Positions 1-13,383 of a DNA stretch of 64,000 nt are shown piece by piece. Source of the stretch: Paragordius varius (taxonomy: Eukaryota; Nematomorpha); the NCBI GenBank assembly GCA_964247055.1, contig OZ176052.1, positions 992,001-1,056,000 of the forward strand, written 5' to 3'. The position numbers were made by a program, and so were the translations under genes. How positions within the stretch are numbered: the stretch's first letter is position 1; each line of letters begins with the position of its first letter. The notes below the pieces were generated by a model that saw only the letters and a program-made list of their open reading frames with translations, had not been told where the DNA came from and made no database searches.

Positions 1-1
1 T

Positions 2-463
2 CAACACGAGGAGAATCTACTAAAGCATAGGAATGAGCCTATAATTCCCGGTCATCATGAAGCACATCGTAAAATTCGGCCACCTCAATCTTTTGTGGAA
101 TATAATTTACGGAGAACGGACAAAAAACCAATCATACCCCTACACTCCCCCATAGATAATAATGTGGATCCGTACGAAGATGATTTGTTTGAATGGATCC
201 CCATTCAACTTAAAAGGCGGCGACGTAAAAAACGACAAGAAAGCAGCCATCATCAAAACTCTTATTATGCTGCTTCTTCAAATAACGCGGCCTTATCATC
301 AAATACGTATGCTGGAGGGAGGAGGCCTCAAGGATCACATCATCTCCTACAACCTGAATCCATAAGAAACCGCTTACCAGATGATTTGCCATCTGCGGGG
401 TTGGGTCAAACCCTAGTAGCCATATACAAAAGAATCATTGAAGTATTACGAGAACCAATCTAA
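2..463 (+). CDS. 3' end of an unrecognised gene (partial at left edge)
   Basis: An open frame enters from the left edge and runs 153 residues to a TAA, so this is the terminal exon, or the end, of a gene lying mostly outside the window. I do not recognise the family. The tail is hydrophilic: an acidic patch (DPYEDDLFEW) is followed directly by a very basic run (KRRRRKKR) that could be a nuclear localisation signal or a juxtamembrane anchor, then a His/Ser/Asn-rich stretch and a more ordered end (LGQTLVAIYKRIIEVLREPI). Codon use is less AT-skewed than the flanking DNA, which supports real coding. A start at the internal ATN near base 95 is unlikely because the frame is open upstream of it. No membrane segment or catalytic motif is visible in this piece. 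Confidence 0.55.
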   Translation, partial: QHEENLLKHRNEPIIPGHHEAHRKIRPPQSFVEYNLRRTDKKPIIPLHSPIDNNVDPYEDDLFEWIPIQLKRRRRKKRQESSHHQNSYYAASSNNAALSSNTYAGGRRPQGSHHLLQPESIRNRLPDDLPSAGLGQTLVAIYKRIIEVLREPI

Positions 464-2630
464 TTCAAAATATTTTGTAATGCATAGACAACAACTATGA
501 ACTGATTTTTTTCTAAATGTGGTTAGATATATCATTTATGGTTAAAAATAAATTTATATGGATATTTGATAATGATTTATGATGAAAATAAGGTTCATTT
601 CATTCCATTTCAAATTATAATTTTTTATTTCGTTAAATAGTTTATAGTTATAACGTATATTGATATCGACCCTAGTGTCGATGTATAGTTGTGTGTTCAC
701 TTTAATATACTCTATTTTTAATCATCCACAAATGACCAAGTTAAAAATTACTCAGGGTATATTAATATTGAGTTGAATTCATTAAATTCATATATTTATT
801 TAAAGAAGATAATCTATATTTAGTCAAATCTTTCCCGTTTTTGTACGGCATTTTTAATTTATTTACCTATTTTTGTAGGAAAAAAACCTTTGTAAACTTT
901 ATTTGGCGATATTTGATCCCTCAAAAATTGATAAAAATTTAAAATATCTAAAGAAAATACAATTTTTAGCCAAAGTAGCTCTTTAACTGATTTTTTCCCT
1001 ATATTATAATGTCTAAAACTTTTTTGAATGGCTTGTTCAAAATCTTTGACATTTTTATGCCGACCAATAACAGTTAACAAAATTAATTTAAAGAGACTTT
1101 TATTGATTATTTATGCGCGCAAAAAATGACTGTATTTATATGAATGTTTTTTGCATTCCGGAAAACGATAGATCCTAGAAAATTTATTATTTGTTTATAA
1201 TTGAGTCCATATTGGGGCCATTTTTCTAAATTAGTCCCTCTGTTTAGCCGAACCTTCCATCTGCCGTAAAATCACGTTTGCCAAAAACCAAGTTTCAAAA
1301 ATAATTATTAACCAGTTTTTGGAAAACGTATGATACATTATAAATTGAGGCTTTTTTGAAATTCGCCCTTCTCTAGAATTTTCCACGGAACGTAAAGAGT
1401 TAAAATTCTATCACAGCCTAATCAGCCTCCTTCAATTTGTCGATTACGGCCAGAGGAGTTTTGATATAGCCAGGTAATTAATCACACCCCTTGCAAACTA
1501 ATATATTTGAGCACAACTCTATTGACCATCAAAAAATAAAAAAAACTCTCCCACTCGTTAATCAAACAAGAATAAAAATCCTAGACGTGTTAAAACATTG
1601 TTCTACTTAAGAAATGACTTTTTTTGAAAGGTTCTCTCGCTTTTAGACTGATTCTCCATATCACTAGTATTTAAAATGTAAAATATTGGCTAAGAATTTT
1701 TCCGCGCATAAGCTTATCCATATCCAATTATTCATTTATGAATGCCATAAACACAGTCGAGTCACATTTTTGAGCCCCACTTTAAATAAATATTGTGCGT
1801 TAATATAAAATTATAAGAAATCCAGGTATATTGGTATAATAAATTGAGTTATAAGCCAGGGGGTAGTCAACACAAATATCTTTGCGGCTGCTTAGATAAT
1901 TTTTGATTTTTTATTTATTTGGTTGATAAATGATCGTAAATATTGTTTGCAATCCAACTTTTTATTTTTTTAACATTTTTTGGACCACTTTTGCGTACCG
2001 AAAAAAGCGTGTTGAACATTTATCTTAGTAGCTAATGTCATTAAATTAATATGTGAAAAGCTCTCAGGAATGACAAAAAACATTCCTATTTGCATTTATG
2101 TTTAAATTTTATTCTTTTACTTGACACAATGTTTTATCTATAAATTCCTAGATATTTATGATATTGACTAAGTCACAGTGACGCGGAGGGCACTAGTACA
2201 ATCATAAATGTATTTTATAATCTTATCTAGCGTGTGATTAGGTTATATATGTAATAATTTTTATATTTATGGAGTCAAAAATCAATAAAAATTGCGACGT
2301 ATATTTTAGAAAACATAGCTCCAATATTCAAAAAAATGTACAATAAATCTTGTCCAAAAAAGTTATAACCAAGTAGTGATAAACAATTTCATTTACACTT
2401 TGCAAAAAAACCGTGGTTAAATTGAATATTTGAATATATATATAGATTGATTGATTGATAGATAAATAAATGCATCAGCATTCCATGGTGCTTTAATTTT
2501 GCGTCTTATAAAAATTACTTTAACATTTGTGATCATTCATCTAATATTTTGGTTTAAAATATTAATCATAAAAACCCCATTTTTATAGTAAAATATTAAA
2601 AAAATGACTAAAATATGCATTTATTTGTCC
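464..2630. other. Intergenic, no gene seen
   Basis: AT-rich spacer between the left-edge gene and TMEM68. Only short, low-complexity open frames are present and none resembles a protein family. I see no convincing repeat apart from scattered homopolymer runs. Confidence 0.5.
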
Positions 2631-2806
2631 TAACACTTAAATACAACACTTTCATTTAATTCATTTCAGTCCTAAGATAATTGAGGTCTATGGGGATCCC
2701 AGGACTATTTAAACTCAAATATGTATTAATAGATGACACAAATTTAACCATTGCAAAAGTTTGTACTTTTATAACATTGATACCAAAATATAAAAAAATT
2801 ATTTAA
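2631..2806 (+). mobile_element. Fragment of MITE family F
   Basis: This stretch starts TAACACTTAAATACAACAC and then follows the left 180 bp of the family F element at 15,522, including the shared phrases TTTATAACATTGATACC and CAAAATATAAAAAA. It diverges strongly and lacks the second terminus, so it looks like an old truncated copy. Confidence 0.5.
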
Positions 2807-3090
2807 CTTAATCCTTGTTATTTTATAAAAAAACCTCTTTAGGCACCATTCCATATATGGATGAGCGAATATGAATAATGTAAAATAACCCCTCTTTGTT
2901 TGTATACCAATTGGATGTGATTTAAAAAAATATGGTCTAATTTTAGTGTTTGAATAAAAAAGTATAAAAATATTATATTATTTGATATGTTGCATTAAAA
3001 TATTGGTAAAATTAACTTAGAGTGGTTTTACAATCATATCATCATGTCAATAAATTTAAAGTTAGAGTGGATATTAATCAGTTAATTTAT

Positions 3091-3365
3091 GATCGTAGAA
3101 ATACCTGTAAAAAATCAAAATATTTTTGCCTAATAAACATAATATATGATGTTTATGCTTTCATAATTAATAAATATTTTTAATACATCGGGGCAGCCCC
3201 GAAATGTATCCTTATTATGAAAAATATTTTTGATCGTAGAAATAACTGTAAAAATCGAAATATTTTTGTATAATTAATATAATATCTGATGTTTATGCTA
3301 TCTCGAATTAATAAATATTTTTAATACATTAAGGCAAACATCCCAAAATGTATGCCGATTATAAA
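3091..3365. repeat. Two tandem 141-bp units
   Basis: The phrase GATCGTAGAAATA begins at 3091 and again at 3232, each followed by a similar ~140 bp that ends in ATTAATAAATATTTTTAATA and a short inverted repeat. The first unit holds a GC hairpin (CGGGGC-AG-CCCCG) that is decayed in the second. It lies just upstream of the TMEM68 start. Confidence 0.7.
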
Positions 3366-3430
3366 TTTAACATGTATCAAGTGTTAATATAATTTTCTAA
3401 CACACATGTATAGGTGTAGCTAACATTTCA

Positions 3431-6264
3431 ATGTTACATGCCTTTTTATTTCAAATTTTTTTGCTATTTTATTTGACCATATTTGTGATTGGAATAATTG
3501 CAATACTTTTTAATATTCCTTTTGCAATTCTTTTATTCTTATATTTACAAGCTTTGGTTTGTAAATTCTATTTGGAATACAGGTAATAAATATATATATT
3601 TTAGTAAAAATCCATGTTTGGATCTGGCTCGGAGGATTATAGCAAAATCATGGTTGCTCCATGCTAGGTTTTGGCACGGTATTTTTATAAACATGTTGTT
3701 GCTTACTTTTAATTATCAAACTTAGCAATTTTAAAAAAAAATCTTTTATTATAGCAAATTACTATAATTTTGTAAATTTATAGGATACGAGATATGTGGG
3801 TTGGAAAACGTTCCGATAGGAAAACCATCCATGATCGTTTTGTTTCATGGAACTGTTCCGGTCGATTTGTATTACTTGATAACACTTTTGGCTCTTGATC
3901 CGAATCGCAAAACGTCAATGATTGGTGACAAATTTTTGTTTTCGCTCCCAGGTTTGAATTTTTGGTTTTTTGGAATAATTTATTTTTTTGTTTAACCAAA
4001 ATCCCTTTGTCTTATCGTCTGATTGGATAATTTAAAATGATTTTGTAAATTTTTTCATAATTGAATATTAATTTGAAAACAATACCAAAAAGTTTAAAAC
4101 CCTTTTCCGTTATTGAAAGCCGAAAACGCGGTTAGGTTTTAAAAATTAGTTTACTGTAATGTCGACCTTTGCTGAAATATTTATTGTGTATATATTTGAG
4201 TTTTGTTATTTTTGACAAAATATCCATTTTTTATTGCATTTCATTGACAGCACATAAAATTTTAGGGTAATAAATTTTATATAATAACAATAATATAAAT
4301 GCAAATTAAAAAAGCGTAACAACGCCTGAATAAAATCTATGAGGAACCGAAACCAGGCGCAGTACTTGGAGAAGCCAAAAATTCTTGATTTTTATTGTTT
4401 AGGTTGTACCCAGTTATTTATCCTTTTGTTTGTCGATAAATATCAAACTGTTATGAATACCCTATATGTATGATTTTACTTAAATTATAGTTTGTTTTTT
4501 TCAATCCATATATTTTTATGTTTCTTTTTTTGATTATCTTTCAATTCATATATTTACTTTTATATGCGCATAGAGGGTAATCTAAATACACACATATCAT
4601 TTATTCGGTGATAAAGTTTGTAAACCATTTGCCAAAATTTCTTTCTATTAAACTTTATGTTGATTTATTCAACACTTATACATTGTAAAGGTTTTAGCCC
4701 TATGATGCGTTTACTTAACGTACACCCTGGAACGATTGAAAGTTGTTGCGCTGAACTTGCTGAAGGAAAAACTCTACTGGTTTCACCGGGTGGGGCTCGC
4801 GAAGCTGTGTTCACTGATGATAATTACACGTTGCTATGGAAACAGCGGTCCGGTTTCGCTAAAATCGCTCTTGCCCAAAACGTACCCGTTATTCCGGCTT
4901 TCACGCAAAACATACGTGAAGGTTATCGGACTGCCACATTTGGACTAGGGAGTAAATATTTTTACGTTAATTAAATAATATAGATTTAGTTAGTATACAG
5001 TAAAACAACAAAACATGAAAAGCAAAAAATAAAAATATGTATTTTATAACACAAAACAAAGAGTAAGCAGACGATAAAAGCATGAAAACATTAGTTGATA
5101 TAGAATGCTTTTTTCTTTTCCCTTGTTGCCCATTATCATTTTTTTAAATTATTTATTTAACATAATTATATCATACCTACAAGGGTCCCCTTTAATACCG
5201 ATTTGGGAAAATATATGGGTCAACCGCATCATTATCTTTTTTTATAAAACATATAAATTAGTTTTTGTGATTATATAAATTTAATCAATTAATATATAGT
5301 GATAATTATATTCTACAAATTTTTTTAAAAATACTAAAGAAGGATTATATTTATTTTTGGCCCTGTAATATACATAAACTAGTAAGTTTTTCAGAAATTG
5401 CACTCAACTTTGAACAATTATAAGCCCTCGAAAAACCCTTATCCTATGAGCTAAATAGTTTATGTCTAGTTAAAAAGCTCTTATGAGGCGGGCCATATGG
5501 AAATTTGTTATCTTATCTATGATATTCCCTTACTTTTAACCAGTTGGTTTGGGTTTCACTTTATTTTTAATCTATGATAATAAAGTTTACCCAACCAATT
5601 TTAATGTGTTATCAATTTTATTTAATTTTCGGGATTCATTGATTCATAATGGTAAAAATTTACAACTTTGATAATTTAAAATTATTTAAGCCGTTTTTCT
5701 AAAATTGTATATTTTAGAATTAACCAATTTATTTAACACCCCTATTTTATAGAATATTTCCGTCAATTCTATGAACATTATCGCTTACCACTCATCCCAC
5801 TGTATGGTGGTTTTCCCGTCAAACTCATTACGCATTTTGGGGCACCCATTTATCCCGAACAAGTGTTGGGCACTACCCATTATGATGCCAAAAATTCTCA
5901 AACGATTGATGCATTTATTACGGCTTGTAGCACTTCGTTACAAACGCTAATTCGACAAAAACAACGCTTGCCAGGCAGTATTTGGTTTGGGTTATGGGAA
6001 CGGTTTTCCCTTCCTCACCCATTTGCTAAAATCGACTTGAGCAATTTTTTTATCACCCAAACCAAGAACGAAGATGTTGATAGTTTTAATTATCAAAATG
6101 GAAATAAAAGTGAAAAATGTTCTGAAATAAAAAATGACCATAAAAATCATATCGAAAATGTTGAAAAAGCATTACACAATCATGATATTACAAATCAACC
6201 TAGATCTACCGAAACTCATCAGGAGGAAGTAGGTGATTGGGAAAAAATTGGTGTATCTTTTTGA
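3431..6264 (+). CDS. TMEM68: TMEM68-like glycerophospholipid/diacylglycerol acyltransferase
   Basis: Five exons: 3431-3582, 3605-3678, 3784-3951, 4691-4951 and 5753-6264, joining in one frame to 388 residues (human TMEM68 is 324). The family is a PlsC/LPLAT-type acyltransferase of the ER membrane making triacylglycerol or ether lipids. Seen here: hydrophobic segments in residues 1-45; acyltransferase motif HGTVPVD (His97, Asp103); the second-motif equivalent SPGGAREA (163-170); and the family-typical QNIREGYR and LYGGFPVKL. The C-terminus carries a hydrophilic Asn/Lys/Glu tail of about 60-65 residues not found in the human protein. Intron 1 is only 22 nt and contains in-frame stops, so it must be spliced. 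Human TMEM68 has extra N-terminal residues, so a further upstream exon is possible; 3431 is the first ATG that gives the hydrophobic N-terminus. Identification by recalled alignment. Confidence 0.88.
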
Positions 6265-7233
6265 GATAATTTATAACAATCAATTATAATATATTAAACG
6301 CCGACTTGCTTTTCGCCTTATACACGGCCGTGAATCAAATTAAAAATATGTGCAAATATTGTTTAATTTTATTAGTCAGGTTTTTGCATGCATTATTAAA
6401 CCTTTGATCAATCATGAACACTTTATAATCAGTATATATATATATATGACAAATGTGATACAGTGTTATAAAACATCAAAATATTTAATATTTATTTTGA
6501 TTTATCTTTTGGTTTTATGCTTTTTATATATATATATATATATATTCAATGCACCATGGCTTAAAAGCTTGTACATATTTTATGGAACCTCTTTTATTTT
6601 TATTATGATACTAAATCATAATTTGTACTTTGTGATATTAAATTAAAAAATAATAAATGGACGACAGATCTTTTAACTTAATTATCTGTTAATTTTATCC
6701 AACATCCCTAGGGGTTTTATTTGGTTATATAGGATGTGTATTATCGATTACTTATTTTTACCTTCATCTCGAATAAATCCAAATTAATACGACAAAATGT
6801 AATATATAATGCCCTTTAATGATACATATTTATATCTGATATATACAATAACCATATTAGATTATAAGTAATAAATAATATAAACGCTTTTTTAAGTCCT
6901 CCTTAGTTTTATAAAGCATAATGTAATTAACGGAATTTGATAAATATAACTTTCCTCTTTATTTATTAAATTCACCAAAGAATTAAATGGAAAGATTTAT
7001 TAATTAATTGAAAATAATTAACTATCACATGCTAATTTATTGCGAATTATTTAAACTAATTGTTGTTAAATAGAATAATAATTGCAACATAATTAAATGG
7101 TGTTTTTTTATCCTGAGTCAAAATAATAAAAATAAGGCAGACGATGTTAATACTGTAAAATATTTTTTTACATCATTGTAATTGTCTAATACTTACGGAA
7201 AATATTAAATTCCACATAAAGTTTCAAAATCCA
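6265..7233. other. Convergent intergenic region
   Basis: Spacer between the 3' ends of TMEM68 (+) and the 861-residue gene (-). It holds short TA runs near 6435 and 6530 and possible AATAAA-type polyadenylation signals on both strands. No coding region is seen. Confidence 0.5.
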
Positions 7234-10200
7234 TCAAAGTTCATATAAATATTCGTTGGGATTTTCGTCTATCCGAGTAATTTTTATCTTATTATTCATA
7301 GGTTTATTGGTATTGACACGTGGCGCATTCGTCTTATTCTTAATATTGTGTGAAGCGAATGAATTGGTATTGGGATAACGTTTCACAGTGGCATATATTG
7401 AATAATTTTCATTAACACTTCTATCATCATCTTTAATACCATTAATATTGCTCAAATTTCTTGCAAAGTTTGTTGAATTATGCGATAATTGACTCATTCT
7501 CTGTCCATTTTTTGCTTTATAATTTTCAACCGTTTTCCTCAAATGCGGTTTGAGTGTTTGACTTCCATTGATTGTATGATTATGGCTAAGTTGTTTGTTG
7601 ACTAATACGGGTGACTCACCGCCATTCCCTTCTAAATTTCGTTTTAACAATTGATACTTTCTTTTATTGTGTTGATTATTATCTAAGAAAAAACCATCGA
7701 TGTTATTTTGCGATGAATAATTCTGGTTAGAAAAATTTCGTGGCATGGAATTATAAAAGATAGAAGGGAAATTATTTGGTTGCTCCAACCTTGAGTTTGA
7801 CCATGGTATTTCTTTATTAAAATTTATCGATTTCATAGTTGTCTTGGTAGAATCATTCAAAGTTGCATTGATTTCGGCGTGGGGAGCTTTTTGATTCATA
7901 GCCTGTTTTCTATTTGGAGAAATCCAATGAGACAAAGTCGAATGCCACGATTTTTTATCATTTTCGTCGGATGAAATGTTTTGATTCCCATTTAAACTAT
8001 TATTATTAATATGGCTAGTAGAGAGGGTATTTTTGAATACTGGCTTAGGTTTGGGCAGACGAGACATGGAAAATGAAAATATTTTATTTGTTTTCATCGT
8101 CGTGTTTTTTGTTGTTTGCAGTGAAACTTTGTTTGTATTGACCAAAGTTAAATTATCGTATAAATCCGTATTATCGCAACCGTAAAAATTATTTTCGTCA
8201 AACATATCCCCAATACAGTCGTTTAAGCTATCGGTAAATTTCGCACGTATTTTTTGTTCAGCAAACTTATTTTGTTCCGATATTAGATTTGTGGGCATAA
8301 AGGGTAATATATTTATATTTTCCAAAAGATCTTTCTCAACGCTTTCTGTTTCTGCTGGAATTATGTTGATATTGTTTTGAGCTATACTACTATTTTCTGT
8401 GGTCGGTTTATTAAGTGAGAAAAAGTAATCTTCATCTAGTTCCTTTGTTATTGTCTCCAAAAATTTGAGGTTATTTTCAAGTTCTTGACTACTCCTTTCC
8501 ACCTCTGAAAAATCTATTGTGTGGGATTTTATGATTTTTTCTTGGGGAGTTAATGGGCCATTCAAAGGCTTAGTTCTCATTTCCACATAGATGGATGAAT
8601 TTGAGCTTAGACGCTTCTCAATATCATTTTCAGTTTGTTGAGATTCTAAAACATGGTAAGGAGATTCGTTGGAAAAAGATTTGTTAAGCCATTCCTGCGT
8701 TTTGGACTTCCAAATATTTTCTGTAGAATCCATTTTACAGCAATCAGAGGCGACGGTCGATTTCACTTCAATGGAGGATATTTGGGACGTTTTGTTAGAT
8801 ACACTCAACATGGTCTAGATTCCAATATAATATAAAATTATGTATAGAATATACATAAGCAGATATCATTGCTATTTTTTTTATCAATTACCATATATTA
8901 TGTATAGAAAGGGGCGGTTTATTGGCTTATATTTTTTGGTTTTTTACTATTATCACTAATAATTCTTGTCGCAGTATATGCTAATTTAAGGAAAAATTAG
9001 CAATGAAATTTACTCATACTGTTATAAACTAAAACAAACTTATTAAATTTGCATAATATTTAGAGGTATTTGCATTCTGGTAAATTTTAAATTCAAAACA
9101 TATTAAATTTTATTACATCTTTTCTTGAGCTAAAGGATGAAGAAGTATGTTCATTCGCAGCCGAGAGTCGTTTTATATCAGATATGTCCTTAACATTTTC
9201 CTTCTTGGAAGCAGTATTATTGAAAAAGTTTTTTGAATTCGATAATAGAACCTCCCCACAATTGGAACAATATCCAGATTCAGAATCTCCTCCGCAATTC
9301 GAATTTACTACTGTATTAATAAAGTTTTGGTTATTTTGAGTTAAAGGTTGACTTGCCATAGAATTTGGATGGTGTTCAAAAAAATTGGTTGACATTTTTT
9401 CAAAAATGGCATCAAAAATCTGTTTAGACTCCAAACTGGATTCTTTTCTGTCATCTTTTTTGTAAAGAGGTGAGGGAGTTATCAAATTTTTGGCCACAAG
9501 TTTTTTGTGAATTTCTGTGAAATTAATATTTAAACATTAAAAATGTCAAAACATTGGTTATATATATTATCCATTAACCCTCCACAAAAATAATATAAAA
9601 ATAGTTTTATTCAATTTAAATAATTATCTTTCCCAAACAAAATGAATAATATTTCCGGTGAGATTTTATCATAAATAATTTTGTTAACTATTAAATTATT
9701 TGGTATATTTCTAAAAAATATGTAATATTAAATTAAATTTATAAAGAAAGTTGTAAACTTGTGACTATTTGTGAAAACAACAATGTATCCAATTCCTTCT
9801 TCACTTTATCCAAAGTAACAGCTAATTGTCTTGCTTGATTGCCACATAATACAAGAAGACCTAATAATTTACACCATTCATATTAGGAAAATTGTATATT
9901 TTAAACGTGTTTAAGCAAAATATTTTCTTCATAAGTTCAATTGGTATAGAACATTTTAATATTTTTTCTAAAGATTCCTTTTTTAAATAATTAATCTGCT
10001 TTGATATTTTTTCAAGATGTAGTGTTCTAACCGATATTATTAAAAATTCTTTGCCAAAAAATAATTAATAGAAAATAATTAATAGAAAATAATTAAACAG
10101 AAAACCTGAAACTTTATTGTTTGCCACTTTTTGTACACCCAAAAATGGCCAATAGGCATTACGATTGTTGCCCTGGCCCGATAAATTATTACAATTTGAA

Positions 10201-10610
10201 TTTTCTGTATTAGTAGGCTTTTCCGATATTACAATAATTTCAACGAGTAATATATGGTTATTAACGAGCATGAATCGACTTAAACCATGTAGATTACATT
10301 CAAATTCGTATTGAGGTTGTCCTTCATATTTTACATTGCTTTCAGAACTAAATGTGGGCTCAGGCAAAGTCATTAATTTAAGGCGGTACAATTGAGGTGA
10401 CATTTTTTCTTTCATCATATTAGTGTCGACCATATTTTGAAAAATAAGTTGAAGGTGAATAGGTGTTTGAGATACACCATAAATTGGTAATTGTCTAATG
10501 TGGAAACAATTTATTTCAAAATTTAAAACAAATGGGTTCTGAAGACCCTGGTTGCTATATTCTTCAATGCCGTTATTGGATGGAATAACTGATTCTTGTA
10601 ATTTCACCAT
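7234..10610 (-). CDS. Unrecognised 861-residue protein, N-terminal globular domain and long low-complexity tail
   Basis: Four exons on the minus strand: 10610-10106, 9860-9759, 9514-9117 and 8814-7234. All three introns are GT-AG and the frame is continuous. I do not recognise the family. Residues ~25-135 look like an ordered, beta-rich domain (NPFVLNFEINCFHIRQLPIY, then a strand-rich QYEFECNLHGLSRFMLVNNH), followed by a short alpha-helical region (residues ~170-210, ending near KLVAKNLITPSP). Cysteines near 276, 285 and 288 (NCGG and GYCSNCGE) could form part of a zinc site. The last 527 residues, encoded by one exon, are Asn/Ser/Thr-rich and probably disordered, with a possible coiled coil around EVERSSQELENNLKFLETIT. 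No signal peptide or membrane segment is seen. A scaffold or regulatory protein is plausible, but the function is unknown. Confidence 0.72.
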
Positions 10611-11483
10611 TTTTTTAGTTAAAAATTCTCAAAAAAACTGTAGAGTGAGATTATTTATTTCAAAGTTTTGTTATTATAAAACCATAGTAGAATACATTGA
10701 ATAACGCTCCATAGCAAATGGGCTTTGGTTTTTATCATGATAAAATAATGAGATGAAATGCAATATGGGATGAATTTGGTTGCCTAAAATTTATAGTTTT
10801 ATAAAAAAATGCATCCTTCTAAAATAACGGTGTTAAAAATTTCCATGAATTCACAAAGGATATTTTCAAGGAACTAAACTTACTTTTAACTGCATAAAAA
10901 GTTAGGAATAACTTTAACAAAAGTGCCTTAAGCAAAAATCAAATATAGTATTTTATTATATATTTAAAGTACACCTCTTGGCATATCATTGTTAAAATAT
11001 ATCTATATAGTAAAAAATAAATAACCTTTTGAAAATATATTAAAATATAAAATAAAAAAATAAATGTTATAAAACATAAAATTATCTCCTCAACTTAATC
11101 TAGTAACTTTTGTTATATACTATACATAAAAGCTTAAAGCTTAATTGTTATCTGATATCAAAGTAAGGGTAGTACTGTTATGTGTAAATGAAGCATACTA
11201 TAAAAATATTTAATTGTGGTTCTATAAAATTTTTGTGAAATCTAAATTTTAAATTTAAATTTATTTTTTCAGAAATTTGGGGTTGCTATGAAAAGATTTA
11301 TATCTTATAGTTTTGAACTGGAACTTAATAAGCATTAAACTTTTTTATTTTAACAAGTAAAGGGTTACTTTATATAATATGTGTAAAAAATAAACAAAAC
11401 AGTAAAGTTCAGTTATGGTTTTTTCTCTAAACAACTCTTTCTACTAACTTTTGTCTGGCATGCATTTCTAAAATATTTTTATA
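10611..11483. other. Upstream region of the 861-residue gene, no gene seen
   Basis: AT-rich spacer with no supported coding region or clear repeat. It should contain the promoter of the minus-strand gene ending at 10,610, but I can pick out no specific site. Confidence 0.4.
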
Positions 11484-11609
11484 TACAGTAGCGTATGGCA
11501 TTAAACAATATCAGTTTATAAAATAATAATAAAATGCTTTCTTATTTTTATAAAAAAAACTTTTTTATCTGTTTATGGACTAATATTTTTTATGCCATAC
11601 GCTACTGTA
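11484..11609. mobile_element. Hairpin MITE, family E
   Basis: A 126-bp near-palindrome bounded by TACAGTAGCGTATGGCAT and its inverse (ATGCCATACGCTACTGTA). The arms continue inward as AT-rich inverted sequence. There is no coding capacity. The ends resemble a non-autonomous Tc1/mariner-type element, but this is inference. Confidence 0.75.
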
Positions 11610-12235
11610 GCATTAAATAACAATTATATGCAGCATATTTATGTAAATTAGATTGCCGGAATTCGAGAATAGATAATAAAATTTATATATGAAGATGTCT
11701 CTTGTTATAAAATTATTTATTTACAATGTTTGAGAAAATATTTTAAACATTTGTGTTTGTTTTATGTTTTTGATTACACCTGCAATACTATATTTATTGA
11801 AGATCAAATATCTAAGACAGGTGGTAACTTAAAGACTTATAAAACATATTTAAGATTTCAAAAAATAGTTTATGATGTTAACTTTAAATCCAAAAAGACT
11901 TAAAATATTTTTAATTGGTATAACATCTCTATTTTAAAGGGTAAAAAATGGTGAAATATTGTTGATAAATATGGGCTATTTCATATTAAATCGAAAATTG
12001 ACTTGTTTAAATATTATAATATAATTAATCTCTACTTTTTTTCTGGTTTTAATATTGTTGCGCAATAGTATTTTCCATGATTTTAAAAATTGGATGATAT
12101 CAATCATATGTCATAATAATGTTGCCTAAATTAGTAAAACTAACAATTTTCGTTGTTTAAATCAATGTAGAAAATTCGGTATTTAATAACATTAGAGACC
12201 ATTTTTCAGTCAGCAAACCGAGGTTTTTATAATAA

Positions 12236-12412
12236 TACAGTGTGCATTTTAATGGATGCTTTTTCACACTATAGTTGGGCAATGCAACATTGTAGTGTAT
12301 GGGAAAAACAATAAAATGTTGAATAAACAATTTTGTTGTTTTTTCCATACACTACTGTGTTGCTAATTGCCCAACTATAGCGTGAAATAAGCAACCATTA
12401 AAATACATACTG
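12236..12412. mobile_element. Hairpin MITE, family D copy 1
   Basis: A 177-bp inverted repeat whose two arms are nearly identical: CAGTGTGCATTTTAATGG on the left and CCATTAAAATACATACTG on the right, both containing TATAGTTGGGCAAT and the phrase CATACACTAC or its inverse. A short open frame across it is an artefact of the palindrome. Confidence 0.8.
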
Positions 12413-13383
12413 AATTTATACGGTAGTCTCTGAATGATCATAGTAATTAATGTTGAGCTTATAAATTGTTTAATTTTAGCCATAGTGGAAACCCAAAATT
12501 GGGGATTTATGATATAAAACCTTTTTTCTGATATTTATGTAATTCTATAAATTTGGAAAACATATGAAAATACAAAAATAAACTTTGATTTAAAATGAAA
12601 GATTTTCTAAAATTTGATTATTAATTTGAATAAATACCTTTAAAATTATTTAATCCAGTTGGCCTACCGATATCAGGTGGGATTTATTTTATTAAATTTT
12701 TGTTTTTTTGTTTAATTAGGATTGCATGTTTCGCCAACAAGGTTTTGATAATGGCTTAAGAGTAAAAAAATCGTATTTTTGATGAAATTTTAAATTAAGA
12801 TCACAACTTGTATATTTGCGTAAATTTTATCGAGTTCATATTTAGCAACAATTTAAATGATTTTTTGAAATTAGAATTTCATTAAATTAGTAAATTAATC
12901 TATTTTATTAAAAGTAATGCCTAAACATGAGTCTTTATAACTGGTTTTAATGGGCAAATCTATGTTTATTTTTAGGGTGATTATTTTGATAATTAAAAAA
13001 AGTTGCGAAAATCTGATACATCTCTAACATCTTAAATGTTCAAAAAAGCATTTAATCATAAAATTTGATTGCATGGTTATATATATTGAAACTTATGTTT
13101 TATTTATTAAAATAATATTGAATTTAATTAATGAGATTCCTAAAAGCTTTAAAAACGTCAAAAGAATAAACCAGAAGAAGCGGGTTCTAGTTTATGTACG
13201 TACCCGTTGATATTCCTAAATTCCAAATCTTAGTGTTTTTATGATTTATTTATTGTCAAATCTATTTAGAACTCCATTCCAAAGATTGAAACCAAACCCA
13301 TAAGAATTTTGAGGGAGCGTTGAGACCAAAAAACGGTTACAAAAAGCATAACGTATCTTATTTGGTCGGATAACGCCAGTATT

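Noticed and set aside
859-1080. 73-codon minus-strand frame
   Set aside because: Short, no family match, no splice or promoter context.
3498-3725. Continuous plus-strand open frame across the first part of TMEM68
   Set aside because: Its upstream half is the wrong frame of exon 1. The frame beginning at ATG 3431 gives the family-like membrane segment and joins the next exon only if the 22-nt intron is removed.
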